This document shows positions 47,111 through 55,510 of a DNA stretch of 64,000 nt, piece by piece. Positions within the stretch are counted from its first letter, which is position 1. Every line of letters begins with the position of its first letter. Source of the stretch: Xanthobacteraceae bacterium (GTDB lineage Bacteria; Pseudomonadota; Alphaproteobacteria; Rhizobiales; Xanthobacteraceae); NCBI GenBank assembly GCA_022841625.1, contig JALHRD010000021.1, forward strand, positions 1 through 64,000. The letters are read 5' to 3'. The position numbers and the translations under genes were made by a program. Below the pieces are notes generated by a model that ran no database searches, had not been told where the DNA came from, and saw only the letters and a program-made list of their open reading frames with translations.

Positions 47111-48658
47111 ATGACTGACGAAGCCCAGGGCGGCCGCATATTTTTCTCCTCAACCGGCCGCTCGCTGGTCGACGAAGATGAGATCGTCGTCCTGAGCGTC
47201 GGCGTCGATATCGGCTCCTCCACCTCGCATCTGGTATTCTCGCGCATCGTGCTGGAGCGACTCGACAGCCGCTACGTGGTGACCACCCGCGAGACCTTTC
47301 ACGAATCCGACATCCTGCTGACACCCTATTCCTCCGGCGAAACCATCGACGCCGACGCCCTCGGTGCGTTCATCGAGCGACAATACAAGGACGCCAAAAT
47401 CGATCCCGACGAGATCGACACCGGCGCGCTGATCCTTACTGGCGTCGCCGTTCGCCGCAGCAACGCACGCAAGATCGGGGAATTGTTCGCACGCCAGGCT
47501 GGCAAGATGGTGGCCGTGAGCGCTGGCGACAGCCTGGAAACCGTGATGGCCGCCTATGGCTCCGGCGCGGTGGCGCGTTCGATCCGCGATAATGCCGTGG
47601 TCATGAATGTCGATGTCGGCGGCGGCACTTCTAAGATCGCGATCTGCGCGGAAGGCAAGGTAATCGACCTCACCGCAATCGATGTCGGAGCGCGCCTGAT
47701 CTGTATCGACAATGCCAGAAAGATCGTGCGCATCGAAGAAGCCGGCCGGCGTTTTGCCGCCGAACTCAACATTCCGCTCGAAATGGGCGCGACCCTGTCC
47801 CCGGAATCGGCGCAGGCGCTTGCCGCCCGCATGGCCGACCGGCTGTTCGAGGCCATGAAAGGCGGCGCGCCGGCGATCGACGGCTCCGGCCTTTGCCGGC
47901 TCGACCCGCTCAAACCCGGCCGCGGCATTACTGAAGTGACGTTTTCCGGTGGCGTCTCGGAATATATCTATGACCGCGAGACCCAATCCTATGGCGACCT
48001 CGGCCAATTGCTGGCGCAGGAAGTCCGCACACGCCTCAATGGTTGGGGGCCGACGCTTGAGCGCTCGAATGAAGGTATCCGCGCCACCGTGATCGGCGCC
48101 TCGCAATACACCACGCAGGTTTCTGGCAGCACGATCTATGTCGCACCGATGGAAACCTTGCCGCTGCGCAATGTACCCGTGATCGCGCCCACCATGGCGC
48201 TCGATGACGAAGTCATCGATAGCGGCGCCATCGCCGAGGCGATTAAAGGCGTGCTCCGGCGGCTTGATCTTGGCACCGGCGACAGCCCAGTTGCCGTCTT
48301 CGTGCCTTGGCGCGGATCGGCGACGTTTCAACGGCTCGACGCATTCTGCAAGGGCGCGGTCGATGGGCTTTCCGACGTGCTCGCGAAAGGGCACCCGATC
48401 GTGCTCGCTGGCGATGGCGACGTCGGCGGCCTGCTTGGCATTCACCTGCGCGAGGAGATGAAGGTCAAAAGCGGCATTGTCTCGATCGACGGACTCGAAC
48501 TCAAGGACTTCGATTTCATCGACATCGGCACAATGCTTCCGGCATCGGGCGCGGTACCGGTTGTGATCAAGTCGCTGATTTTCCCAACCTCCGCCGCCAC
48601 TGGCACGGACTGGCAGCCCGCGCCACGCGCGGGCGGCGAAACCGCCGTAGCTGGCTGA
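47111..48658 (+). CDS. EutA-like ASKHA reactivase homologue
   Basis: A 515-residue protein of the EutA family (ethanolamine ammonia-lyase reactivating factor). ASKHA ATPase motifs are SVGVDIGSSTSHLVFSR and MNVDVGGGTSKIAICAEGK, followed by TEVTFSGGVSEYIYDRET and the C-terminal GIVSIDGLELKDFDFIDIG. EutA normally releases damaged B12 from EutBC, but no eutB/eutC gene is in the window. It lies 9 bp before hyuA, so a reactivating or ATPase role for the hydantoinase/acetophenone-carboxylase-like enzyme is an inference worth testing. Confidence 0.85.
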   Translation: MTDEAQGGRIFFSSTGRSLVDEDEIVVLSVGVDIGSSTSHLVFSRIVLERLDSRYVVTTRETFHESDILLTPYSSGETIDADALGAFIERQYKDAKIDPDEIDTGALILTGVAVRRSNARKIGELFARQAGKMVAVSAGDSLETVMAAYGSGAVARSIRDNAVVMNVDVGGGTSKIAICAEGKVIDLTAIDVGARLICIDNARKIVRIEEAGRRFAAELNIPLEMGATLSPESAQALAARMADRLFEAMKGGAPAIDGSGLCRLDPLKPGRGITEVTFSGGVSEYIYDRETQSYGDLGQLLAQEVRTRLNGWGPTLERSNEGIRATVIGASQYTTQVSGSTIYVAPMETLPLRNVPVIAPTMALDDEVIDSGAIAEAIKGVLRRLDLGTGDSPVAVFVPWRGSATFQRLDAFCKGAVDGLSDVLAKGHPIVLAGDGDVGGLLGIHLREEMKVKSGIVSIDGLELKDFDFIDIGTMLPASGAVPVVIKSLIFPTSAATGTDWQPAPRAGGETAVAG

Positions 48659-48667
48659 AGACAATCG

Positions 48668-50722
48668 ATGAGCCGATTTCGCGTCACGGTCGATACTGGC
48701 GGAACCTTTTCCGACTTCGTCTATCTCAACGAAGACACCGGCGAAGTCTCAATCTCCAAAGTGCCGTCCACGCCGGACGACCCCTCGCGCGCCATTCTGC
48801 AGGGCGTCGAAACGCTGCTGAACCAACACGTACGCCCCGGCGACATCGCCTTTTTCTGTCATGGCACCACGGTCGGCACCAATGCGCTCCTGGAGGGCAA
48901 GGGCGTGCGGACCGGGCTTCTGGTGACGGAAGGCTTTCGCGGCATCTACCCGGTCGGCGAGCAGGCGCGGCCCTATGGCGCGCCGATTTTCGATGTCATG
49001 TACGACAAGCCGGCGCTGCTGGTGCCACAAAGCCTAACTGGCGAAGTGCGCGAGCGGGTGGATTATCGCGGCGCCGTCCTGATCCCGCTCGACGAAGCCG
49101 CGCTACGCGAAACGCTGCGCGACCTCGCCGCGCAAAAGATCGAGTCGCTGGCGGTCTGCCTGCTGTTCGCGTTCCTGCACCCGGACCACGAAGCGCGCGT
49201 GCGGGAAATTGTGCTTGAGGAAATGCCCGATTGCAGCGTCTCGCTGTCATCGGAAGTTATTCCGCAGATCCGCGAGTATTATCGCTTGAGCACGACCGTC
49301 ATCAATGCCTATCTACAGCCAATCCTGGCGCGCTATATCGCGCAGCTCGAACGGCGGCTCAATGGAGCGGGCCTGACGACGCGACAGAAATACATCATGC
49401 AGTCGAACGGCGGCATGGCGACATTTTCCGCCGCGGCGCGCAAGGCCGTAACCACGGTGCTGTCAGGACCGGCGGGCGGCGTGACCGCCGGCGCCTATGC
49501 CTGCCGCATGACCGGCTTTAAGAACATCATCACCTTCGACATGGGCGGCACCTCCTGCGATGTCGCGCTGATCAAGAATGGCGAACCCGCGGTCGCGAGC
49601 CGCGGCAAGATCGACGGCCGCGATCTCGCGGTGCCGATGATGGACATCAACACCGTGAGCGCGGGCGGCGGCACCATTGCGAGTGTCGATCGTTTCGGCG
49701 TGCTGAAGGTCGGGCCCGAAAGCGCCGGCGCTATGCCCGGCCCGGCTTGTTATTCGCGCGGCGGCGATATGCCGACCATCACCGACTGCAATCTGGTGCT
49801 CGGCCATCTGAGCGCGGACAACTTCCTCGGCGGCAAGATGCGGCTCGATCCCGCCAAGGCGCTGCGGGCAGTCGAGAGCAAAGTGGCGCAGCCGCTCGGC
49901 ATGGGCGCGCTCGAAGCCGCCGAGGGGATCACGCGCATCATCGATGTCAAAATGGAAGAAGCCATCAAGGCAATTTCCACCATGCGTGGGCACGATCTGC
50001 GCGATTTCATGCTGCTCGCCTTCGGCGGCGCCGGCCCGGTGCATGCCGGGCGTATCGCACGCGAACTCGGCATGGCCGGAATGATCGTGCCGCTCTATCC
50101 CGGCGTCTATTCCGCCATCGGACTGGTGATGTCGGACGTCAAACATGACTATATCCAGTCGCGCATGACGCCGCTCAGCGCGCTGACCCCGCAGGCGGTC
50201 AATGCCATGTTCGAGCGGCTCGCGGCGACCGCGCTCGATGATTTGCACGCCGACGGATTCGGACAAGGCCAAATTCGTATCCAGCGCGCGCTCGACATGC
50301 GCTATGCCGGCCAGGGCTATGAAATCACCATGCCTTGCGACGACACGCCGCTGCAGAACGACGGCCTGCCCGCATTGCGCCGGCAGTTCGACGCGCAGCA
50401 CAAGGCGATGTTTGGCCATAGCGCACCCGAGGAGCCGGTCGAGATTGTGTCCTATCGGGTGCGCGGTATCGGCCTGGTGCCGCCGGTCGAAATGCCGAAG
50501 TTCAAGCCGACCGGCGCAACTTTGAAAGATGCCTTGCGCGAAACCCGGCGGGTGCGCATGGACGGCCAGGATCTCGACTGCCCGGTGTACCAGCGCGACA
50601 AGCTCGACGTCGGCCTGAGCTTGACGGGGCCGGCCATTCTCGATCAGTTCGATTGCACGACTGTGATCTATGCCGGCCAAACCGCACGGGTGGACGACTA
50701 CAAGAACCTGATCGTGACGTGA
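48668..50722 (+). CDS. hyuA: Hydantoinase/oxoprolinase subunit A (HyuA, acetophenone-carboxylase-like)
   Basis: A 684-residue ATPase subunit. The N-terminus RFRVTVDTGGTFSDFVYLNE, FFCHGTTVGTNALLEGKGVR, the core FDMGGTSCDVALIKNGE and MLLAFGGAGPVHAGRIARELG are hallmarks of HyuA, which activates cyclic imides, N-methylhydantoin or ketones through ATP. It pairs with HyuB, although a RAYT unit lies between. Substrates range from hydantoins to acetophenone and cannot be told from sequence. Confidence 0.93.
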   Translation: MSRFRVTVDTGGTFSDFVYLNEDTGEVSISKVPSTPDDPSRAILQGVETLLNQHVRPGDIAFFCHGTTVGTNALLEGKGVRTGLLVTEGFRGIYPVGEQARPYGAPIFDVMYDKPALLVPQSLTGEVRERVDYRGAVLIPLDEAALRETLRDLAAQKIESLAVCLLFAFLHPDHEARVREIVLEEMPDCSVSLSSEVIPQIREYYRLSTTVINAYLQPILARYIAQLERRLNGAGLTTRQKYIMQSNGGMATFSAAARKAVTTVLSGPAGGVTAGAYACRMTGFKNIITFDMGGTSCDVALIKNGEPAVASRGKIDGRDLAVPMMDINTVSAGGGTIASVDRFGVLKVGPESAGAMPGPACYSRGGDMPTITDCNLVLGHLSADNFLGGKMRLDPAKALRAVESKVAQPLGMGALEAAEGITRIIDVKMEEAIKAISTMRGHDLRDFMLLAFGGAGPVHAGRIARELGMAGMIVPLYPGVYSAIGLVMSDVKHDYIQSRMTPLSALTPQAVNAMFERLAATALDDLHADGFGQGQIRIQRALDMRYAGQGYEITMPCDDTPLQNDGLPALRRQFDAQHKAMFGHSAPEEPVEIVSYRVRGIGLVPPVEMPKFKPTGATLKDALRETRRVRMDGQDLDCPVYQRDKLDVGLSLTGPAILDQFDCTTVIYAGQTARVDDYKNLIVT

Positions 50723-50752
50723 TGGCGGGCGCGATGGCGAGTGGATGTGTAG

Positions 50753-50817
50753 GGTGGGCAAAGGCGCACGCGCAAAATCGGACAGTCTGCTCGACTGTCA
50801 CCGCGCCTTTGCCCACC
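50753..50817. repeat. REP hairpin left of RAYT
   Basis: A perfect 15-bp inverted repeat GGTGGGCAAAGGCGC / GCGCCTTTGCCCACC with a 35-nt centre, 33 bp from the hyuA stop. It is the same sequence as the right hairpin and is the probable recognition site of the RAYT. Confidence 0.88.
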
Positions 50818-50843
50818 GGTTGAGTCCAACAAAATAGACCACC

Positions 50844-51373
50844 ATGCCGCAATATCTTCGTGCGAAAATTGAAGGAGGCTTGTTTTTCTTCACCGTGACG
50901 CTTGCTGATCGTTCGAGTGAACTACTCCTACGCCACATCGAGTACTTACGGAACGTTTACAAAGCGGTCGAGGGCCGCCACCCGTTCGAAACAATCGCAA
51001 TCTGCGTGCTTCCCGATCATCTCCATACCATCTGGTCGCTCCCATCGGGCGACAGCAATTTTCCAGTAAGTTGGAGCCAGATCAAGAGTGGGTTTTCTGA
51101 GCCATCCCCGAATCCACATCGCGGTCAACAAGCAAAGTTTTCAAGCGAGAGAAAGGAATTTGGCAGCGTCGTTATTGGGAGCATGTGATCCGCAATGATA
51201 TCGACCTTGCACGTCACGTGGACTATATCCACTTCAATCCAGTCAAACACGGGTACGTATCGCGCGTCCGCGATTGGCCTCACAGCAGCTTTCATCGATA
51301 TGTGGTACGAGGCGACCTACCGGTCGATTGGGGCGGCGACGTTCGTGAAATTTCAGGCGCGTTCGGGGAGTAA
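50844..51373 (+). pseudogene. REP-associated tyrosine transposase (RAYT), frameshifted
   Basis: The first frame gives MPQYLRAKIEGGLFFFTVTL ... ICVLPDHLHTIWSLPSGDS, where the HLH is the metal-binding HUH motif of IS200/Y1 transposases. It then loses the frame near 51100-51150, and the second frame continues KREKGIWQRRYWEHVIRNDI, then DYIHFNPVKHGYVSRVRDWP and SSFHRYVVRGDLPVDWGG. Joined, the two pieces make a typical RAYT of about 175 residues, so one frameshift inactivates it unless it is suppressed. It lies between two REP hairpins. Confidence 0.88.
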
Positions 51374-51409
51374 CGGTCAGATGGCGAACATGCATACTGT
51401 TGATCGCGT

Positions 51410-51471
51410 GGTGGGCAAAGGCGCGCAACACCGTGCGCTACCACACCGTCCACCAACCGCCTTTGCCCACC
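51410..51471. repeat. REP hairpin right of RAYT
   Basis: A perfect 14-bp inverted repeat GGTGGGCAAAGGCG / CGCCTTTGCCCACC with a centre of about 34 nt. It lies 36 bp after the RAYT stop and ends 19 bp before the hyuB start. Confidence 0.88.
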
Positions 51472-51490
51472 CTACAGTTTCGGAGGTTTG

Positions 51491-53224
51491 ATGCGCATCG
51501 ACGCGGTCGATCTCGAAGTGGTGAAAGCGAGTCTCGCCGGCATTGTCCGGGAGATGCAGAACTCGCTGTTCCGCACCGGCTTCTCGACCATCGTTCGGGA
51601 ATCGCAGGACGCGTCGTGCGCTTTGATGAACGCCAAGGGCGAGGTGGTCGCGCAGCATGTCGTGCTGCCCCTGCACATCGGCGCTTTCCCGGCCTGCTGC
51701 GGCGCGGTGATCGCGGAATTCGGCGACGATATTGCCGAAGGCGACGCCTTTCTGATCAACCACCCCTATTATGGCGGCAGTCCGCATGCGCCCGATATGT
51801 GCGTCCTAAGCCCGGTGTTTGTCGACGGCGCACTGTTTGGCTTCTGCGGATCGATCGCGCACAAGAGCGACATCGGCGGGCCGGTGCCGGGAAGCTGCTC
51901 CGGCCAAGCGCGCGAGATATTCAACGAGGGCCTGCATCTGCCGCCGGTGCGCTACCAGCGGCGCTATCAGCCGCTTACCGACATCGAGCGCATTATCGGC
52001 GCCAACAGCCGCACGCCGGAACTGGTGCTCGGCGACATCCGCGGACAGCTCGGCTCCGACCGGCTCGGCGAGCGCCGTCTCAATGAACTCACCGCCAAAT
52101 ATGGCAAGGCCAAGATATTGGCCTGCTTCGACCGCTTGTTCGAAATGTCGGAGACCCGCCTGCGCCAGGCCTTCGCGGAGTGGAAGGACGGCCGCTTCGA
52201 GGCCGAACGTTTCGTCGACGACGACGGCATCGACCTGGAGAAGCCCGTCCGCATCCATGTGGTCGTCGTGAAACAGGGCGACCGCGTTCATTTCGATTTC
52301 TCGGGCTCGGCCGACCAGACCAAGGGCCCCGCGAATGTGCGTCCGCCGCTGGTGCAAGCGGCCTGCGCCTATTGCCTGATATCGCTGATCGACCCGCAGA
52401 CCTTTGTGAGCCAAGGCTTGCTGCGCGCCTTCACCATCGCGGCGCGCGATGGCAGCGTGCTCAATCCGCGTTTCCCGGCCCCGGTCAATACCTACAATCC
52501 GACCGTTCATGCGCTGGTCGACGCGGTTTATGACGCTTTGAGCAACATCGTGCCGGACAAGGTGCGCGCCGACGGCTCCGGCAGCCGCTCGATCATTCTG
52601 GGCGGCCGCAGCACCAACACCGGCAAGGGTTATGTGCAATACGAGATCATCGCCGGCGGCGCCGGCGCGCGCGCCACCAAAGACGGCGCATCGGGCATCA
52701 CGGTCAACCAGAGCAACGCCATGATCGCGCCGATCGAGATTATTGAGAGCGAATTTCCGACGCGGGTGGTGCGTTTCGATCTCATCAAGGATTCCGGCGG
52801 CGCCGGGCGCTATCGCGGCGGGCTCGGCATTCGCCGCGAATATCTCAACCTGGAAGACGCCCGCTTCTCAATCCGCTCGATGAAACACGTCATCCCGCCG
52901 AACGGTTGCTCCGGCGGCGGCACCGGGCGGCCGGGCGACATTTGGATCAATCCGGACGGCAAGGACGCCAAACGACTGCCGACCCGCTACGCCGACTACC
53001 CCCTTAAGAAGAACGACGTGTTTCGACTCGATACGCCAGGCGGCGGCGGCTATGGCGACGCGCGCAAGCGCGAGGCCGAACGCGTGCTCGAAGACGTGCG
53101 CGAAGGCCAGATATCGCCAGAAGCGGCCGAACGCGACTATGGCGTCGTCGTCAAGCGCGACGGCGGACATTTCGTGGTCGATGCCGCGGCAACGCAGGCC
53201 AGACGCGCCAAGGCGACGACGTAG
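51491..53224 (+). CDS. hyuB: Hydantoinase/oxoprolinase subunit B (HyuB)
   Basis: A 577-residue catalytic subunit started at ATG 51491, with CGGAGGT just upstream. HyuB blocks are visible: EMQNSLFRTGFSTIVRESQD, AFLINHPYYGGSPHAPDM, DFSGSADQTKGPANVRPPLV and GGAGRYRGGLGIRREYLN. It should act with HyuA in an ATP-dependent ring opening or carboxylation. The RAYT unit between the two genes may reduce but need not abolish co-transcription. Confidence 0.92.
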   Translation: MRIDAVDLEVVKASLAGIVREMQNSLFRTGFSTIVRESQDASCALMNAKGEVVAQHVVLPLHIGAFPACCGAVIAEFGDDIAEGDAFLINHPYYGGSPHAPDMCVLSPVFVDGALFGFCGSIAHKSDIGGPVPGSCSGQAREIFNEGLHLPPVRYQRRYQPLTDIERIIGANSRTPELVLGDIRGQLGSDRLGERRLNELTAKYGKAKILACFDRLFEMSETRLRQAFAEWKDGRFEAERFVDDDGIDLEKPVRIHVVVVKQGDRVHFDFSGSADQTKGPANVRPPLVQAACAYCLISLIDPQTFVSQGLLRAFTIAARDGSVLNPRFPAPVNTYNPTVHALVDAVYDALSNIVPDKVRADGSGSRSIILGGRSTNTGKGYVQYEIIAGGAGARATKDGASGITVNQSNAMIAPIEIIESEFPTRVVRFDLIKDSGGAGRYRGGLGIRREYLNLEDARFSIRSMKHVIPPNGCSGGGTGRPGDIWINPDGKDAKRLPTRYADYPLKKNDVFRLDTPGGGGYGDARKREAERVLEDVREGQISPEAAERDYGVVVKRDGGHFVVDAAATQARRAKATT

Positions 53225-53348
53225 GCAGGGGGCGGACGATTCAGACTCTTAAGCGACTGCGAAAAAAATATTCCGCGCGCGAACTCGGACATTCATCGCT
53301 CGCAGCATGCATCGGGTTTTGTGGGCAACGATTGAGGAGGTATGAGGC

Positions 53349-54236
53349 ATGAAGACTGTGGGTTTCATCGGCACCGGCGGCATGGGCAGCGGCATGGCGG
53401 CCAACCTAATCAAGGCCGGCTATCGTCTGGTCGTAAACGATCTCAGGCGCGAGCAGGCCAGGGGACTGGAGGGCGAAGGCGCACAGTTCAAGGACTCGCC
53501 CAAAGCAGTGGCCGAATCGTGCGAGCTCGTGCTTTCGATGCTGCCGAACAACGATGCGGTCAGGGCCGTCGGCCTCGGCAAGAATGGGCTCGCCGAGGCG
53601 ACCGCCGGCTCCAAGGTGTGGATCGATTTCAGCAGCATCGATAAAAAGACCATCGTCAGCGTTAGCGATGAACTCAGCCAGAAGGGCTGGATCGTCGTCG
53701 ACGCTTCGGCCGGCGGCGTCGAGGAGGTCGCGGCGGCCGGTGAGTTGGCGCTTTGGCTTTCGGGTTCCAAGGCGGTGTTCGACGAGCATCAGCCGATATT
53801 CAAGGCAATGGGCAAATCGATCCTTCACGTCGGCGAGCTCGGCAATGCCAAGCTGGTCAAGAACGCCATGGCCATGTTGGCCGCTGTCCAACACCTGAGC
53901 GTTGTTGAAATCTGTAGCTGGCTCAAGAAGGGCGGCCTCGACGAGGCCACCTTCCAGACTATTGTCAAGAACTCTCAGCAGGATTCGGTGGCGACCCGGC
54001 GCATCATGGAAATTTTGGTGAGCCGCAAGTTCAAGCCGCGCAAGTCCTGGATGCCAAAGGACGTGGGCTTCGGGCTCGATATGGCGCGCGACATGGAGGT
54101 TCCGATGCCGTTTGTCGGCCTCGCCTACCAGATGTTTGCCATCGCGCAGGCGACGGGTCAGGACGGCTATGAGGCGACCGGCATCGCCTGCAACCTCTAT
54201 GACGTGATCAACGGCAATAAAACTAAGCCCAGCTGA
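53349..54236 (+). CDS. NAD(P)-dependent 3-hydroxyisobutyrate-dehydrogenase-like oxidoreductase
   Basis: A 295-residue beta-hydroxyacid dehydrogenase. The N-terminal Rossmann motif FIGTGGMGSGMAANLIKAGY, then DASAGGVEEVAAAGELALWL (substrate region, DAPVSGG-like) and NAKLVKNAMAMLAAVQHLSV carrying the catalytic Lys in VKNAM, match the family. It begins 124 bp after hyuB with GGAGG upstream. It may oxidise a hydroxyacid made by the cluster. Confidence 0.9.
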   Translation: MKTVGFIGTGGMGSGMAANLIKAGYRLVVNDLRREQARGLEGEGAQFKDSPKAVAESCELVLSMLPNNDAVRAVGLGKNGLAEATAGSKVWIDFSSIDKKTIVSVSDELSQKGWIVVDASAGGVEEVAAAGELALWLSGSKAVFDEHQPIFKAMGKSILHVGELGNAKLVKNAMAMLAAVQHLSVVEICSWLKKGGLDEATFQTIVKNSQQDSVATRRIMEILVSRKFKPRKSWMPKDVGFGLDMARDMEVPMPFVGLAYQMFAIAQATGQDGYEATGIACNLYDVINGNKTKPS

Positions 54237-54257
54237 GGTGGCGTTCGTTATGGTGGC

Positions 54258-54395
54258 TAACGACAAGCAGATCCTCGGCGTGATCGGGCGCTCGAACTGG
54301 CGCAGAACGCCAAACAGCCGACGCCGCTCGCCGGGCTTGTTGACCAGTTGGTCAAGAATCTCAATCAGGAGCGCAGGCAGGCGCCGCTGTCGTAA
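54258..54395 (+). pseudogene. Possible C-terminal remnant of a second dehydrogenase
   Basis: A frame open between stops reads DPRRDRALELAQNAKQPTPL, then AGLVDQLVKNLNQE. This resembles the C-terminal helix region of beta-hydroxyacid dehydrogenases (KDLxLALELAxxxGxPxPL). It has no start codon of its own and sits just after the intact dehydrogenase, so it may be a gene relic. Short length makes this tentative. Confidence 0.3.
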
Positions 54396-54402
54396 GCCGC
54401 AC

Positions 54403-55377
54403 TCACTCGGCCTTGATGCCGAGTTCCTTGGCAAGCCGCGCGTATTTCGCTGAATCCGCGCGAAGCAGCGTCGCGAACCGTGCGGGCGGGCCGCCGATCG
54501 GCTCATTCGCCGTCTTGAGCATGCTGTCGCGGACTTTTGGATCGGTCAACGACTTCGCATATTCGGCATTGAGCCGCGCGATAATGTCCACCGGCGTGCC
54601 GGCTGGAACGAACACGCCGAACCACTGGTCGAGCACCAAGCCCCTGAAGCCGAGTTCCTGGAAGGTCGGAACGTCGGGCAAAGTCGGCGAGCGCGTCTCG
54701 GACGACTGCGCCAGGAAGCGCAAGGTCTTGTTCTCGAAATGCGGCATCATTGCTGTCGGGCCGAGGCAAGCGATCGGCACATGCGCTGCGATCAGGTCGT
54801 TCACCGCCTGGCCCGCGCCGCGATAGGGCACGTGATCGAGCTTGATCCCCGCTTCCTTGAGAAACCAGGCGCCCAGGAAGTGCTGGTTCGATCCGACGCC
54901 CGAGGTGGCGAAGCCTTTGCCCGGACTTTTCTTCATCGCCGCGATGAATTCTTGTAGCGTGTCGATCTTGAGCGAAGCGTGAACCGCCCAAACCAGCGGC
55001 TGGCGCGCGATGAAGATCACCGGCTCCAGATCCCTCTGGTAGTCGCCGTTCACTTTCAGAAGGTGCGGCGCGCTGGCGATATTGTCATTGGAGAACAAAA
55101 CCGTGTAGCCGTCGGGCGGGCTTTTGGCGACCGATTCAATTCCGATCGTTCCGCCCGCGCCGGTCCGGTTCTCGACGGTAAACTGCTGCCCGACCGAGCG
55201 CGAGACGAACTCGCCGGTCAGCCGCGCCAGGAAATCGGTTCCACCGCCGGCCGCCAGCATGACAACGACGCGCACCGGACGGTTTGGATAGTCCTGAGAC
55301 CACGCAGGCCGCACGACCGCGGGAGCTGCAAGCGCAGCGCCGGCAAGCGAAAGAAAGCGGCGGCGAATGAGTTTCAT
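54403..55377 (-). CDS. TctC/Bug-type periplasmic binding protein (Tat-type signal)
   Basis: A 324-residue receptor started at MKLIRRRFLSLAGAALAAPA, with an RRRFLS Tat-like signal. Bug blocks are PNRPVRVVVMLAAGGGTDFL, FTVENRTGAGGTIGIESVAK, SPPDGYTVLFSNDNIASAPH and PTLPDVPTFQELGFRGL. It is downstream of the hydroxycinnamoyl-CoA lyase on the same strand (133 bp), so it may bind a hydroxycinnamate. No TctA/TctB gene is nearby. Confidence 0.9.
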   Translation of the reverse strand: MKLIRRRFLSLAGAALAAPAVVRPAWSQDYPNRPVRVVVMLAAGGGTDFLARLTGEFVSRSVGQQFTVENRTGAGGTIGIESVAKSPPDGYTVLFSNDNIASAPHLLKVNGDYQRDLEPVIFIARQPLVWAVHASLKIDTLQEFIAAMKKSPGKGFATSGVGSNQHFLGAWFLKEAGIKLDHVPYRGAGQAVNDLIAAHVPIACLGPTAMMPHFENKTLRFLAQSSETRSPTLPDVPTFQELGFRGLVLDQWFGVFVPAGTPVDIIARLNAEYAKSLTDPKVRDSMLKTANEPIGGPPARFATLLRADSAKYARLAKELGIKAE

Positions 55378-55510
55378 AACGGTTCCTCCCAAATGCGCCG
55401 AAATTGACCCACGGCGCTTGCATTGCAACCTAGTCTACCGACCACGACAGCCATCGTGGGGTGTCGGATTCCGGCTGTGCCGGCCTCCGACCCGCGGACC
55501 TGCCGTCGCG

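Larger units (their letters stand above)
50748..51476. mobile_element. RAYT/REP unit between hyuA and hyuB
   Basis: A 729-bp unit bounded by a perfect 19-bp inverted repeat: TGTAGGGTGGGCAAAGGCG (50748-50766) and its complement (51458-51476). Inside each end is a REP hairpin, and between them a frameshifted Y1-type transposase (RAYT) gene. This is the known layout of a RAYT with its cognate REP sequences. It separates hyuA from hyuB and leaves only about 8 bp before the hyuB ribosome-binding site. Confidence 0.85.

Noticed and set aside
47150-48664. Minus-strand ORF of 504 codons
   Set aside because: It mirrors the EutA-like gene and shows no family motif.
50844-51188. Intact short transposase gene
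   Set aside because: The conserved C-terminal RAYT part continues in another frame, so the gene is split by a frameshift.
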